This document shows, piece after piece, positions 1 through 5,520 of a stretch of DNA of 5,520 nt. How positions within the stretch are numbered: position 1 is the first letter of the stretch; the number at the start of each line of letters is the position of its first letter. A program made the position numbers and the translations under genes. The notes beneath the pieces are model-generated. The model was not told the origin of the DNA. It did no database searches and saw nothing but the letters and a program-made list of their open reading frames with translations. This DNA comes from a bacterium BMS3Bbin07 (GTDB taxonomy: Bacteria; Nitrospirota; Thermodesulfovibrionia; Thermodesulfovibrionales; JdFR-85), in assembly GCA_002898135.1 (NCBI GenBank), contig BDTQ01000273.1, positions 1 through 5,520 of the forward strand, given 5' to 3'.

Positions 1-606
1 AAAGTTGTCAGGGCAACGGTTCAAACCATCAATAAGAAGATGAAGATGCTGGCTGAGAGGATTATAGAGATCGGAACCATTTGAGGCCTTATTGCAGAGG
101 TTGCGTCAAGGACAAACCTTTTGGCAATGAATGCCTCGATTGAGGCAGCAAGGGCCGGCGAGTCAGGCAAGGGTTTTGTGGTTATCGCTGAAGAGATACG
201 AAGGCTTGCAGACAAGTCGGCAGAGGCAACCAAACAGATAACCAATATCATACGTGCAATACAGACAGAGGCAAGTGAAATAACCACATCACTTGAAGAC
301 GAGACTGAAATAGTCGAGAAGCAGTCTGTACTTGCGTCTGAAACAGGTATCGCCTTTACGGATATAGAAGGTTCTGTTGACAAAACAAAGGGTATCGTCT
401 CGGAGATATTCCAGTTATCACAGATTCAGAGGGAGATGACAGGCGATGTTGTCCTTTCAATGGAGTCTGTCAACAACATCTCTCTTGAGATGCTAAAACT
501 GGTTCAGGATTCAACGCAAATTTCCGAGAAGCTTTCCGGTTCTTCAAAAGAACTGCTCTCATCTGTTGAGAAATTCAGGGTATCAGAGGAAGGAGAGACG
601 GTTTAG
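1..606 (+). pseudogene. methyl-accepting chemotaxis protein, C-terminal signalling part, interrupted by in-frame TGA (5' end outside window)
   Basis: Frame 1 reads from the window edge to a TAG at 604-606 and encodes the cytoplasmic signalling domain of a chemoreceptor, the part that contacts CheW and CheA. The hairpin tip is clear: EIGTI, then a TGA at 82-84, then [20 protein letters not shown] and [11 protein letters not shown], followed by an RRLADKS segment and a long heptad-rich return helix. Homology is continuous on both sides of the TGA with no shift of frame. This points to a single nonsense change (for example Ser TCA to TGA) or a base-call error rather than a false join. The intact downstream part could in principle start at TTG 121 (AAGGA at 108-112, 8 bases upstream) or ATG 127, giving about 160 residues without the outgoing half of the hairpin. 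That fragment would not be a normal receptor. The gene converges on cheA, which suggests they work together. Sensor and membrane domains lie outside the window. Family call is sure; pseudogene status is less so. Confidence 0.8.
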
Positions 607-625
607 GTTCGTTCCGGGGCCGGGT

Positions 626-2881
626 TTATCTGAATTGAGTAGTTTTCAGATACCCTCTCACTGTTTCCAGCAGCGACTCTTCTTCAAAGGGTTTCACCAG
701 ATACTCTTTTGCACCAAGTGAAGCGGCCTTATCTTTGTGTTTCTCACTCCCTCTTGATGTCAGTATCACGACAGGGATGCTTTCAGAAAGTCCTCTCCTC
801 CGGAGCTCTCTTAAGAGTTCATAACCGTGCATGACCGGCATCTCAAGATCTGTGATGATTAGGTCGACAGGATGTTCATCAATTACTGCAAGTGCTTCCA
901 TGCCGTTAGAAGCGGAATGTACCCTGTATCCCTTTTGCTGGAGGATGGTGCTTACAAATTTGCGGATACTCAGGGAATCATCCACTATCAGAATATTCTG
1001 TTTCCGCTCCACCTCTCTTAGCTCGGGCTGCAGGAATTCCGTCTCAACAGGCCGTTCAAGCAATGTCACCGGATTAAGGACAGGCATCAGTCTTCCCCTT
1101 GCTGAAATGCTCACACCAGAGTAGTATTTCAGGCCTTCAAGAAATTTCCCGAGTGGCTTGATGACCGTCTCTTCCTGCCCTGTTATCTCATCTACCAGAA
1201 GGGCTACCTGCGTGCCGGGCATAAGATTGAATACAATCGCGGGTATCTTTGAACCCCTGCCTTCAGGATTGAGTCTCAGCAGTTTGCAGAGGTCTTTTGC
1301 CTGCACATGGTCTCCTCTCAGGGGTATGGTTTCTGCATCCGGGTTGTAGTCAACCTCAATCAGTTCCTGAATAAGGCTTGATGGAACAACAAACTCGATA
1401 CCGCCAGCAGTGAATCTTACCGTGTTGACAATTATAAAGGTGAGGGGGAGTCTTATCCTGAAGATCGTTCCTTTCCCTTCGGATGTTGCAACACTTATTT
1501 TCCCGTTGATTTCCGCAATAGTCTCCCTCACCACATCCAGCCCCACTCCTCGCCCTGATGTCATATCCGTCTCTTCAAGCGTAGTAAACCCGGGATTGAA
1601 AAGGATGCCGAGGAGCCGCCCCTTGGTAAGCCGTTCACCCTTTTGCAGCATTCCAAGCCTTACAGCCTTTTTGTATACCGCACCAAGATCAATGCCACGT
1701 CCGTCATCTTTTACATCGATTGCAACACTGTTGCCCTCTCTTCTTGCAACAAGGGAGATTCTCCCCTCTTTTGGCTTGCCCTTCGAGACCCGTTCCGCTG
1801 GATCCTCTATGCCATGAGAGACTGCATTACGGATTATATGTAAAAGCGGATCAAACAGCCGTTCAAAGATTACCCTGTCGATGCGGGTTTCCGAGCCACT
1901 TACAATGAATCTGACCTTTTTGTTTGAACGGTGTGCCAGGTCCCTGATTGTTCTTGTAAACCTCTGAAAGAGCCGGCCGGCTTCTACCATCCTTGAGCGG
2001 GAAACGATCTCTCTCATATCCATATTGATCCTGTCGATCATCCTGATATGATCCGAAAACCTTACAAGGAAATCGGCGGAGTCCTTAAGTGCCTCTGTTA
2101 TATCATCCATTATCTCGTGGAGCTTGTGGGTAAAGAGATTCAGCTCATCATACCTGTCAAACTCAAGTTCCCTGAAATCTTCAAGAAGGGCATCCACATA
2201 TGTAATCTTGTCCGGAATGGAGTAAGCGTATTTACTGCTGAAGTCATCTATTTCCTTTGTTAACCTGCTGCCGGCATACTCGATTTCATCTTTGAGGTCC
2301 AATATCTCCCCGGTTTCGGAAAGTAGATAGTTCTTCAGGATTGTTAATTCACCTACGAGGTTCATCATCTGTTCTATATTGTCGACATGAACTCTGACGT
2401 AATTCGACAGAACCTCGACGTCCTCTTTTCTCCGTGGCACCTGCCTCTTTTCGGGTACAGCCTTTTCTTTCTTAACAGAGATACTCTTTGCAGTCTCTTC
2501 CCCTGAAAGGATTTCTTTAAGGCTTTCCTCGACTTCAGCGGCAACTTCTCTTATTTCAGGATTTCCAAGTGTTATTTCCGATATGAGGAGTTTTATGGCA
2601 TCAAGGGTATGGAGAAGCCAGTCAATGACCGGTCTGGTAACGGGGGTATTGCCGTCCCTGATTGACTCAAGGACATCTTCGAGGTTATGTGCAACCTTGC
2701 TTGTGGTATCAAGTTTGACAAGTGCAGCGGAACCCTTAATGGTGTGAGCAGCCCTGAAAAGCTCCTGTATGCCGGAAAGTTCTGAAGGGTTCTTTTCCAG
2801 TTTAAGGAATCCTTTTTCAAGGACAACCAAGTGTTCTTCCGCCTCTGCAAGAAAGAAATCGCGTAAACCCTTTTCTGCCAT
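626..2881 (-). CDS. cheA: hybrid chemotaxis histidine kinase CheA with C-terminal receiver (PilL/ChpA-like)
   Basis: A 751-residue cytoplasmic kinase that autophosphorylates on its Hpt histidine and passes phosphate to receiver domains. Domains in order: Hpt at about 1-125 with the phosphorylatable H46 in AAHTIKGSA; a short charged linker (about 126-160) and no recognisable P2 domain; dimerisation domain from about 165 (NLVGEL) to 325 (RSRMVEAGRLFQRF); HATPase at about 330-480 with N box HIIRNAVSHGIE, G1 box DDGRGID and lid SGRGVGLDVV; CheW-like P5 domain at about 481-612; REC at about 628-748 with acidic pair D634/D635, phosphoacceptor D678, T708 and K730. All catalytic residues are present. 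The dimerisation domain is about 60-70 residues longer than in classical CheA. The start ATG overlaps the cheW stop (TAATG), which implies translational coupling, with GAGG just upstream. The fused receiver and the PilH-like neighbour favour a type IV pilus or alternative pathway over flagellar control; this is an inference. Confidence 0.95.
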   Translation of the reverse strand: MAEKGLRDFFLAEAEEHLVVLEKGFLKLEKNPSELSGIQELFRAAHTIKGSAALVKLDTTSKVAHNLEDVLESIRDGNTPVTRPVIDWLLHTLDAIKLLISEITLGNPEIREVAAEVEESLKEILSGEETAKSISVKKEKAVPEKRQVPRRKEDVEVLSNYVRVHVDNIEQMMNLVGELTILKNYLLSETGEILDLKDEIEYAGSRLTKEIDDFSSKYAYSIPDKITYVDALLEDFRELEFDRYDELNLFTHKLHEIMDDITEALKDSADFLVRFSDHIRMIDRINMDMREIVSRSRMVEAGRLFQRFTRTIRDLAHRSNKKVRFIVSGSETRIDRVIFERLFDPLLHIIRNAVSHGIEDPAERVSKGKPKEGRISLVARREGNSVAIDVKDDGRGIDLGAVYKKAVRLGMLQKGERLTKGRLLGILFNPGFTTLEETDMTSGRGVGLDVVRETIAEINGKISVATSEGKGTIFRIRLPLTFIIVNTVRFTAGGIEFVVPSSLIQELIEVDYNPDAETIPLRGDHVQAKDLCKLLRLNPEGRGSKIPAIVFNLMPGTQVALLVDEITGQEETVIKPLGKFLEGLKYYSGVSISARGRLMPVLNPVTLLERPVETEFLQPELREVERKQNILIVDDSLSIRKFVSTILQQKGYRVHSASNGMEALAVIDEHPVDLIITDLEMPVMHGYELLRELRRRGLSESIPVVILTSRGSEKHKDKAASLGAKEYLVKPFEEESLLETVRGYLKTTQFR

Positions 2882-3276
2882 TACCTCAACCTGTGTGTTT
2901 CAAAAAATTCCGGGATATTGATAAACTCACCTCTGTAATCTGCGGCCAGATCCGGCATTTCGTTTGCAATAATTCCAAAAAGAGTCCTCTCCACCTCAAG
3001 CACTATCAGCCACCGCTCTGTAGCCTTTTCTTCCTGAAGCTCCTTCAGGGTGGCGAGATTCACAACGGGCACGGCCTCTCCTCTCAGGGATGTAAGCCCC
3101 TCTATGTAGGGGGGACTGAGAGGCAGGGGTGAGATATCTGAAAGCTCTGCTATTCCCTTTAGATAGCCCATGTCAACTGAAAACTCCTGACCGCCGACGG
3201 AAAATATACAGGCCTTTAATTCAGGAGTAGCATACTCCTCTTTCGGAGTGCCTGAGTTTTCTATATTTTCAACCAT
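2881..3276 (-). CDS. cheW: CheW/PilI-like chemotaxis adaptor, short at the C-terminus
   Basis: CheW-domain adaptor (131 residues) that bridges receptor and CheA. A poorly conserved N-terminal tail (1-20) is followed by the first beta subdomain (ACIFSVGGQEFSV) and the family hallmark YIEGLTSLRGEAVPVVNLA at about 57-75. Then come ERWLIVLEVERTLFGIIANEM, the counterpart of the iIVve..g..vGllVDeV strands. The protein then ends at HRLR, roughly 35 residues before a normal CheW would end. The final strands that read like YYSGVSISARGRLMPVLNP in the P5 domain of the adjacent cheA have no counterpart here. The start ATG at 3274-3276 has only a distant GAGGA upstream (about 12 bases). No in-frame start lies between it and the previous gene. 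It sits 36 bases after the PilH-like gene and shares one base with cheA. It is a CheW family member with good certainty; whether it is functional in this short form is open. Confidence 0.87.
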   Translation of the reverse strand: MVENIENSGTPKEEYATPELKACIFSVGGQEFSVDMGYLKGIAELSDISPLPLSPPYIEGLTSLRGEAVPVVNLATLKELQEEKATERWLIVLEVERTLFGIIANEMPDLAADYRGEFINIPEFFETHRLR

Positions 3277-3312
3277 TTTGCAATGTCTTCCTCATTGGAC
3301 TGAATTTCACTG

Positions 3313-3681
3313 TTATCTACTCGTGAGGTGTTTTTTTACCGCCTCTAAGAGATCTGTTGGCTCAAAGGGCTTTGTAACATATTCATCAGCTCCCTGCTTT
3401 AATCCCCAGAATCTGTCACTGTCCTGTGTCTTGGATGTAATCAGAATAATAGGGATGTGTCTGTATTTTTCATCTCTTTTAAGAGACCTGCATACCTGGA
3501 AGCCATTTTTTTTAGGCATAACCACATCAAGTATTATCAGATCCACCACTTCCGACCTCACCTTTTGTTCGGCCTCATCTCCGTTTGATGCGGTCAGTAT
3601 CTCATAACCGGTCTCCTTTAAGGCATTTTTTATAAACTGAAGGTCGGTAATACTGTCTTCTGCTACGAGAATCCTTGCCAT
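3313..3681 (-). CDS. single-domain response regulator, PilH/CheY-like
   Basis: A 122-residue stand-alone receiver with no output domain. Starting from MARILVAEDS, the acidic pair is E8/D9, the phosphoacceptor is D52 in ILDVVMP, the switch threonine is T82 and the conserved lysine is K104 in TKPFEP. The segment DSDRFWGLKQGADEYVTKP resembles the WGxRQGA stretch typical of PilH rather than flagellar CheY, so a role with type IV pili is favoured. An ATG seven codons upstream (3700-3702) is open in the same frame, but I place the start at 3679-3681. A nine-base AGGAGGTGA Shine-Dalgarno sequence lies 7 bases before it, and the alternative would start inside the preceding gene with no ribosome site. 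It probably receives phosphate from the CheA encoded downstream, as output or as phosphate sink. Confidence 0.92.
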   Translation of the reverse strand: MARILVAEDSITDLQFIKNALKETGYEILTASNGDEAEQKVRSEVVDLIILDVVMPKKNGFQVCRSLKRDEKYRHIPIILITSKTQDSDRFWGLKQGADEYVTKPFEPTDLLEAVKKHLTSR

Positions 3682-3688
3682 TCTAAGC

Positions 3689-3697
3689 TCACCTCCT
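3689..3697 (-). promoter_or_regulatory. ribosome binding site of the PilH-like gene, overlapping the upstream stop codon
   Basis: On the minus strand this reads AGGAGGTGA, complementary to the 16S anti-SD tail over nine bases, and ends 7 bases before the ATG at 3681. Its last three bases are the TGA stop of the REC-PATAN gene, so terminating ribosomes stop on the start signal of the next gene. It decides the start at 3681 rather than 3702. Confidence 0.85.
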
Positions 3698-4960
3698 CTC
3701 ATCCTTTATCTTTAACAGCCCGATTTTTTGCAGGGAATAACAAATCCTCTTTGCCTCCAGTTCATCAATTTTGCTTTTAATTATAATATCCTTCAATCTC
3801 GTTTTACCATCAATGAGTGAGAATATTCTGAGTTCCTTATCCTCAAGGTTAATGCCCTCAAGTGCATCCTCATTGGTTATTAATCTCAGGGGGATCATAT
3901 CGTCACTTCTGAATATCTCTGCAGCAAGCCTGCTTTCATCCAGCTTTCTGAGCCCATCAAGAATGGTTGCACTCGTTGATAGCCTGAATTTTATGTCACT
4001 CAGGTTCAGGGGCAGGGGTGTCTCTTCGAGATAAAAGTGGCCGGAAGTCGCTGCGAGCGTATGAAATATTGCGTCTTCAGTCAGGCGTTTCAGGTATCCC
4101 ATAAGTTCATCGTCTGTAATAGAGCCTTTCTGGACGAGTACCCTTCCCACCGGCAGGTTCTGTTTTTTTGCCTCGGCGACAATGCTTTTTAAATCCTTCT
4201 TTTTCAGTTTTTTTTCTTCAACGAGAAGGTCTGTTAGAAATGTCCTGTACCCGGGTTTGCTTATGGTGGAGAAGACAATCTGTCCCCTCTCCAGGTAGAT
4301 CTCGGAGTTGAGATTCGATGAGACTACCGAGAGTCTGCCTGATAGATTCAGCATTCCTGTGAATTGCAGGACATCTGCAACTGTAAGATACCTCAGCTCA
4401 CCTGAGATTATCAGTCCGGTAGAACGGGCAACCTCGGTCTCCTTGAGGACTTCAACCATGAGGGTTTTAAGCAGTACCCTGAATTCTTTCTCGAAATAAT
4501 AACGTAACAGTTTGTCTATGCCTTCTATCAATTCACCATCTGTATCCAATGGTGCAGAGGTAACCGTTTTATCAGGCGCCCCTTCCTGAACCCCCAGAAC
4601 CTCGTTTATTTTTTCTATAAGCTCATCGGGTTCAAAGGGCTTCTGGAAATAATGGAGGACACAAAATTTCTCTTCAAAGGACTGCCCTACATCCTCCCCC
4701 TTGGAGGTTATCAGTATCAGGGGAATATCCTTCAGTTTGCGGTCGGAACGTATGAGTTTGCAGAGTTTATACCCGTTCATCCTGGGCATTACAAAATCAA
4801 CGAGTATTATTGAAGGTATGACCTTTCTTGCGATTTCAAGTCCTTCGTCACCATCAGGGGCGGTATAAACCTCATAGCCTTCCCTTGACAGAACCACTTC
4901 TACTAACCTCCTGACAGTGAGAGAGTCATCTACAATAAGAACAGACTTCTTTTTTCCCAT
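3689..4960 (-). CDS. response regulator with N-terminal receiver and PATAN (DUF4388) output domain
   Basis: A 423-residue cytoplasmic protein. Residues 1-122 are a complete receiver: D11/D12, phosphoacceptor D55 in ILVDFVMP, T85 and K107 in QKPFEP. A linker and helix follow (123-180). Residues about 185-312 form a PATAN/DUF4388-type domain, recognisable from ISGELRYLTVADVLQFTGML, then the small-residue strand SGRLSVVSS and the pair IYLERGQIVFS. The stretch LPVGRVLVQKGSITDDELMG (about 269-288) belongs to the same region. The C-terminus (about 372-418, DKELRIFSLIDGKTRLKDII then KIGLLKI) looks like a small winged-helix fold. PATAN regulators are linked in other bacteria to gliding, twitching and surface motility and to contact with other proteins rather than DNA. 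Here the first-regulator position suggests the PilG role. Start ATG has GGAGG (4965-4969) four bases upstream. The gene lies 18 bases after the ftsB-like gene. The domain call is firm; the partner is unknown. Confidence 0.9.
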   Translation of the reverse strand: MGKKKSVLIVDDSLTVRRLVEVVLSREGYEVYTAPDGDEGLEIARKVIPSIILVDFVMPRMNGYKLCKLIRSDRKLKDIPLILITSKGEDVGQSFEEKFCVLHYFQKPFEPDELIEKINEVLGVQEGAPDKTVTSAPLDTDGELIEGIDKLLRYYFEKEFRVLLKTLMVEVLKETEVARSTGLIISGELRYLTVADVLQFTGMLNLSGRLSVVSSNLNSEIYLERGQIVFSTISKPGYRTFLTDLLVEEKKLKKKDLKSIVAEAKKQNLPVGRVLVQKGSITDDELMGYLKRLTEDAIFHTLAATSGHFYLEETPLPLNLSDIKFRLSTSATILDGLRKLDESRLAAEIFRSDDMIPLRLITNEDALEGINLEDKELRIFSLIDGKTRLKDIIIKSKIDELEAKRICYSLQKIGLLKIKDERR

Positions 4961-4978
4961 ACTGCCTCCATGCGGGGG

Positions 4979-5302
4979 TTATTTGTCAAAAATGAAGATA
5001 TACTCATCAGGTCTGGAGAGATTCATATCTTCACGGGCGTGTTTTTCTATGTAGAAGGGGTTTTCTTTCAGCAACGTTATCTCCTCATTCAGCTTTACAT
5101 TCTCCTTCTGCAGCTCCGCAACCTCCTCGATTACCGCTGTGCGTCTTGCCTTGAGTTCAAAAAACTTTACAACGCCATCTTCATCAAACAAGAGTACCCA
5201 GGCCAGATAAAAGATAAACATCAGCAGAACGGTAAAGCAGACTATCGACTGCTTCTTCCTCTCATTAACTACCTGTTTCCTGAGCAGGTTCTGAGGATAC
5301 AT
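4979..5302 (-). CDS. ftsB: FtsB/DivIC-family septum formation initiator protein
   Basis: A 107-residue bitopic membrane protein. A short basic cytoplasmic N-terminus (RKQVVNERKKQ) is followed by one hydrophobic segment at about 19-39, a heptad-patterned coiled coil at about 48-80 (RRTAVIEEVAELQKENVKLN), and the family C-terminal block NPFYIEKHAREDMNLSRPDE then YIFIF. That block matches the FtsB/DivIC pattern of an (I/E)E.(A/I)R..L.(M/L)..P.E motif. In the family, this protein joins FtsL and FtsQ in the periplasmic part of the divisome. The ATG at 5300-5302 is the only start possible after an in-frame TAA upstream, yet it has no Shine-Dalgarno sequence. It is first in the operon, so division and chemosensory genes appear to share a promoter. 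FtsB versus DivIC naming cannot be settled from sequence alone. Confidence 0.88.
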   Translation of the reverse strand: MYPQNLLRKQVVNERKKQSIVCFTVLLMFIFYLAWVLLFDEDGVVKFFELKARRTAVIEEVAELQKENVKLNEEITLLKENPFYIEKHAREDMNLSRPDEYIFIFDK

Positions 5303-5313
5303 AACTATAGACC

Positions 5314-5322
5314 ATTATATCA
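5314..5322 (-). promoter_or_regulatory. second extended -10 element (P2) upstream of ftsB
   Basis: The minus strand reads TGATATAAT, a perfect extended -10. No convincing -35 is present at 16-18 bases upstream. If used, transcription would start near 5307, only about 5 bases before the ftsB ATG. The region is AT-rich, so a chance match is possible. Confidence 0.4.
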
Positions 5323-5334
5323 TAATTTTCATAA

Positions 5335-5363
5335 AGTATAGCATACTTGCCCTGTTGGGTCAA
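5335..5363 (-). promoter_or_regulatory. sigma-70-type promoter P1 of the ftsB-chemosensory operon
   Basis: On the minus strand TTGACC (5358-5363) and TATACT (5335-5340) are separated by exactly 17 bases, with a TG one base upstream of the -10 (extended -10). Predicted transcription start is near 5328, giving a leader of about 26 bases to the ftsB ATG. It is the best promoter match I see in the window, and it lies where the operon needs one. Confidence 0.7.
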
Positions 5364-5368
5364 AAAGA

Positions 5369-5400
5369 TGGAGGAGTGGAGGACTGGAGTGATGGAGCAA
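5369..5400 (+). repeat. four tandem 8-bp units, TGGAGNNN
   Basis: Units begin at 5369, 5377, 5385 and 5393 and read TGGAG followed by GAG, GAC, TGA and CAA. The first five bases are identical in all four copies and the last three vary. The array lies between the P1 -35 of the operon and the putative -10 of the divergent gene. It is a clear sequence pattern; its role is unknown. Confidence 0.75.
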
Positions 5401-5418
5401 ACAATCTGTGGCCACTTC

Positions 5419-5427
5419 TGGTAAAAT
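5419..5427 (+). promoter_or_regulatory. extended -10 element for the bioF-like gene
   Basis: The sequence TGGTAAAAT matches TGnTATAAT with one mismatch. A poor -35 (CAAACA, 5398-5403, 18-base spacer) overlaps the end of the TGGAG array. The predicted transcription start, about 5433-5434, coincides with the GTG start codon, which would give a leaderless message. Confidence 0.45.
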
Positions 5428-5432
5428 AGTCC

Positions 5433-5520
5433 GTGTTTGAAAAAAGGCTTGAAGGATTAATACAGGCTGGGCTTTTCAGGCGTATAAACGACAGGGATTC
5501 CCCTCAGGGCAGGTTGATGA
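5433..5520 (+). CDS. bioF: N-terminus of a BioF-like PLP-dependent acyltransferase (alpha-oxoamine synthase family), runs off the window
   Basis: Only 29 codons are visible, beginning VFEKRLEGLIQAGLFRRIND and continuing with RDSPQGRLM to the window end. The pattern of an amphipathic N-terminal helix, then AGL-[FY]-R, then a D(S/G)PQG turn is that of 8-amino-7-oxononanoate synthase (biotin synthesis). These enzymes use PLP to condense pimeloyl-ACP or -CoA with alanine. Related enzymes such as 2-amino-3-ketobutyrate CoA ligase share the N-terminal pattern and cannot be excluded; catalytic residues lie beyond the window. An in-frame TAG at 5427-5429 bounds the start, and the GTG at 5433 is the first codon that can serve. 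No Shine-Dalgarno sequence precedes it. It is transcribed away from the ftsB operon. Confidence 0.6.
   Translation, partial: MFEKRLEGLIQAGLFRRINDRDSPQGRLM

Noticed and set aside
82..111. TGA at 82-84 followed by a possible hairpin (GCA-GAGGT-TGC, with flanking CCTT/AAGG), as in a selenocysteine insertion element
   Set aside because: The stem is only three plus four base pairs with a mismatched middle, and the coded protein position is not a redox or catalytic site. No selenoprotein chemoreceptor is known to me. A nonsense change or base error is simpler.
121..606. A separate intact 161-residue gene starting at TTG 121
   Set aside because: The sequence upstream of 121 continues the same MCP frame and homology, so this is the tail of a broken gene, not an independent one.
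607..625. GC-rich CCGGGGCCGGG between the convergent genes as an intrinsic terminator
   Set aside because: The two CCGG blocks are separated by two bases, so they cannot form a normal hairpin, and no T-run follows.
831..1817. Several plus-strand open frames opposite cheA
   Set aside because: They are antisense shadows of a complete, motif-verified CheA and show no recognisable family or ribosome sites.
3682..3702. Upstream ATG at 3700-3702 as start of the PilH-like gene
   Set aside because: It lies within the previous gene without a ribosome site, and the nine-base SD points to the ATG at 3679-3681, which also matches the usual receiver N-terminus.
4970..5341. Plus-strand 123-codon open frame opposite the ftsB-like gene
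   Set aside because: The minus strand carries the FtsB/DivIC membrane segment, coiled coil and C-terminal motif; the plus frame resembles nothing and overlaps the operon promoter.

Overview
The window is bacterial, close-packed and of moderate GC. It looks like a core or near-core locus of a Gram-negative bacterium with a type IV pilus (Pil-Chp-like) chemosensory system. The style of the genes (PATAN/DUF4388 response regulator, hybrid CheA with a C-terminal receiver, PilH-type receiver, DivIC-family protein) suggests Nitrospirota or a deltaproteobacterial relative. This is an inference from protein style only; no marker gene is present.

Layout. At the left edge (1-606, + strand) is the 3' part of a methyl-accepting chemotaxis protein (MCP) gene. 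Its reading frame is broken by an in-frame TGA at 82-84, inside the conserved signalling hairpin. It converges, with a 19-base gap, on a five-gene minus-strand operon that reads from 5302 down to 626. In order the genes are: a FtsB/DivIC-type septum protein, a REC-PATAN response regulator, a PilH-like single-domain receiver, a short CheW/PilI-like adaptor, and a hybrid CheA/PilL-like kinase (Hpt, dimerisation, ATPase, CheW-like, REC). Intergenic gaps are 18, 7, 36 and -1 bases, so one transcript is likely. At the right edge, diverging from the operon, is the first 29 codons of a BioF-like PLP-dependent acyl-CoA aminoacyltransferase (5433 onward).

How it fits together. The order REC-PATAN / PilH-like / CheW / CheA resembles pilG-pilH-pilI-(pilJ)-chpA, with the receptor absent from inside the operon. 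The broken MCP next to cheA would be the natural receptor candidate. CheA would phosphorylate its own receiver and the two stand-alone regulators, and the PATAN protein is the likely output to the pilus or surface machinery. No cheR, cheB or cheC adaptation gene is visible. The divergent intergenic region (5303-5432) carries two tandem extended -10 elements for the operon, a four-copy 8-bp TGGAGNNN repeat, and an extended -10 placed so that the bioF-like mRNA would be leaderless.
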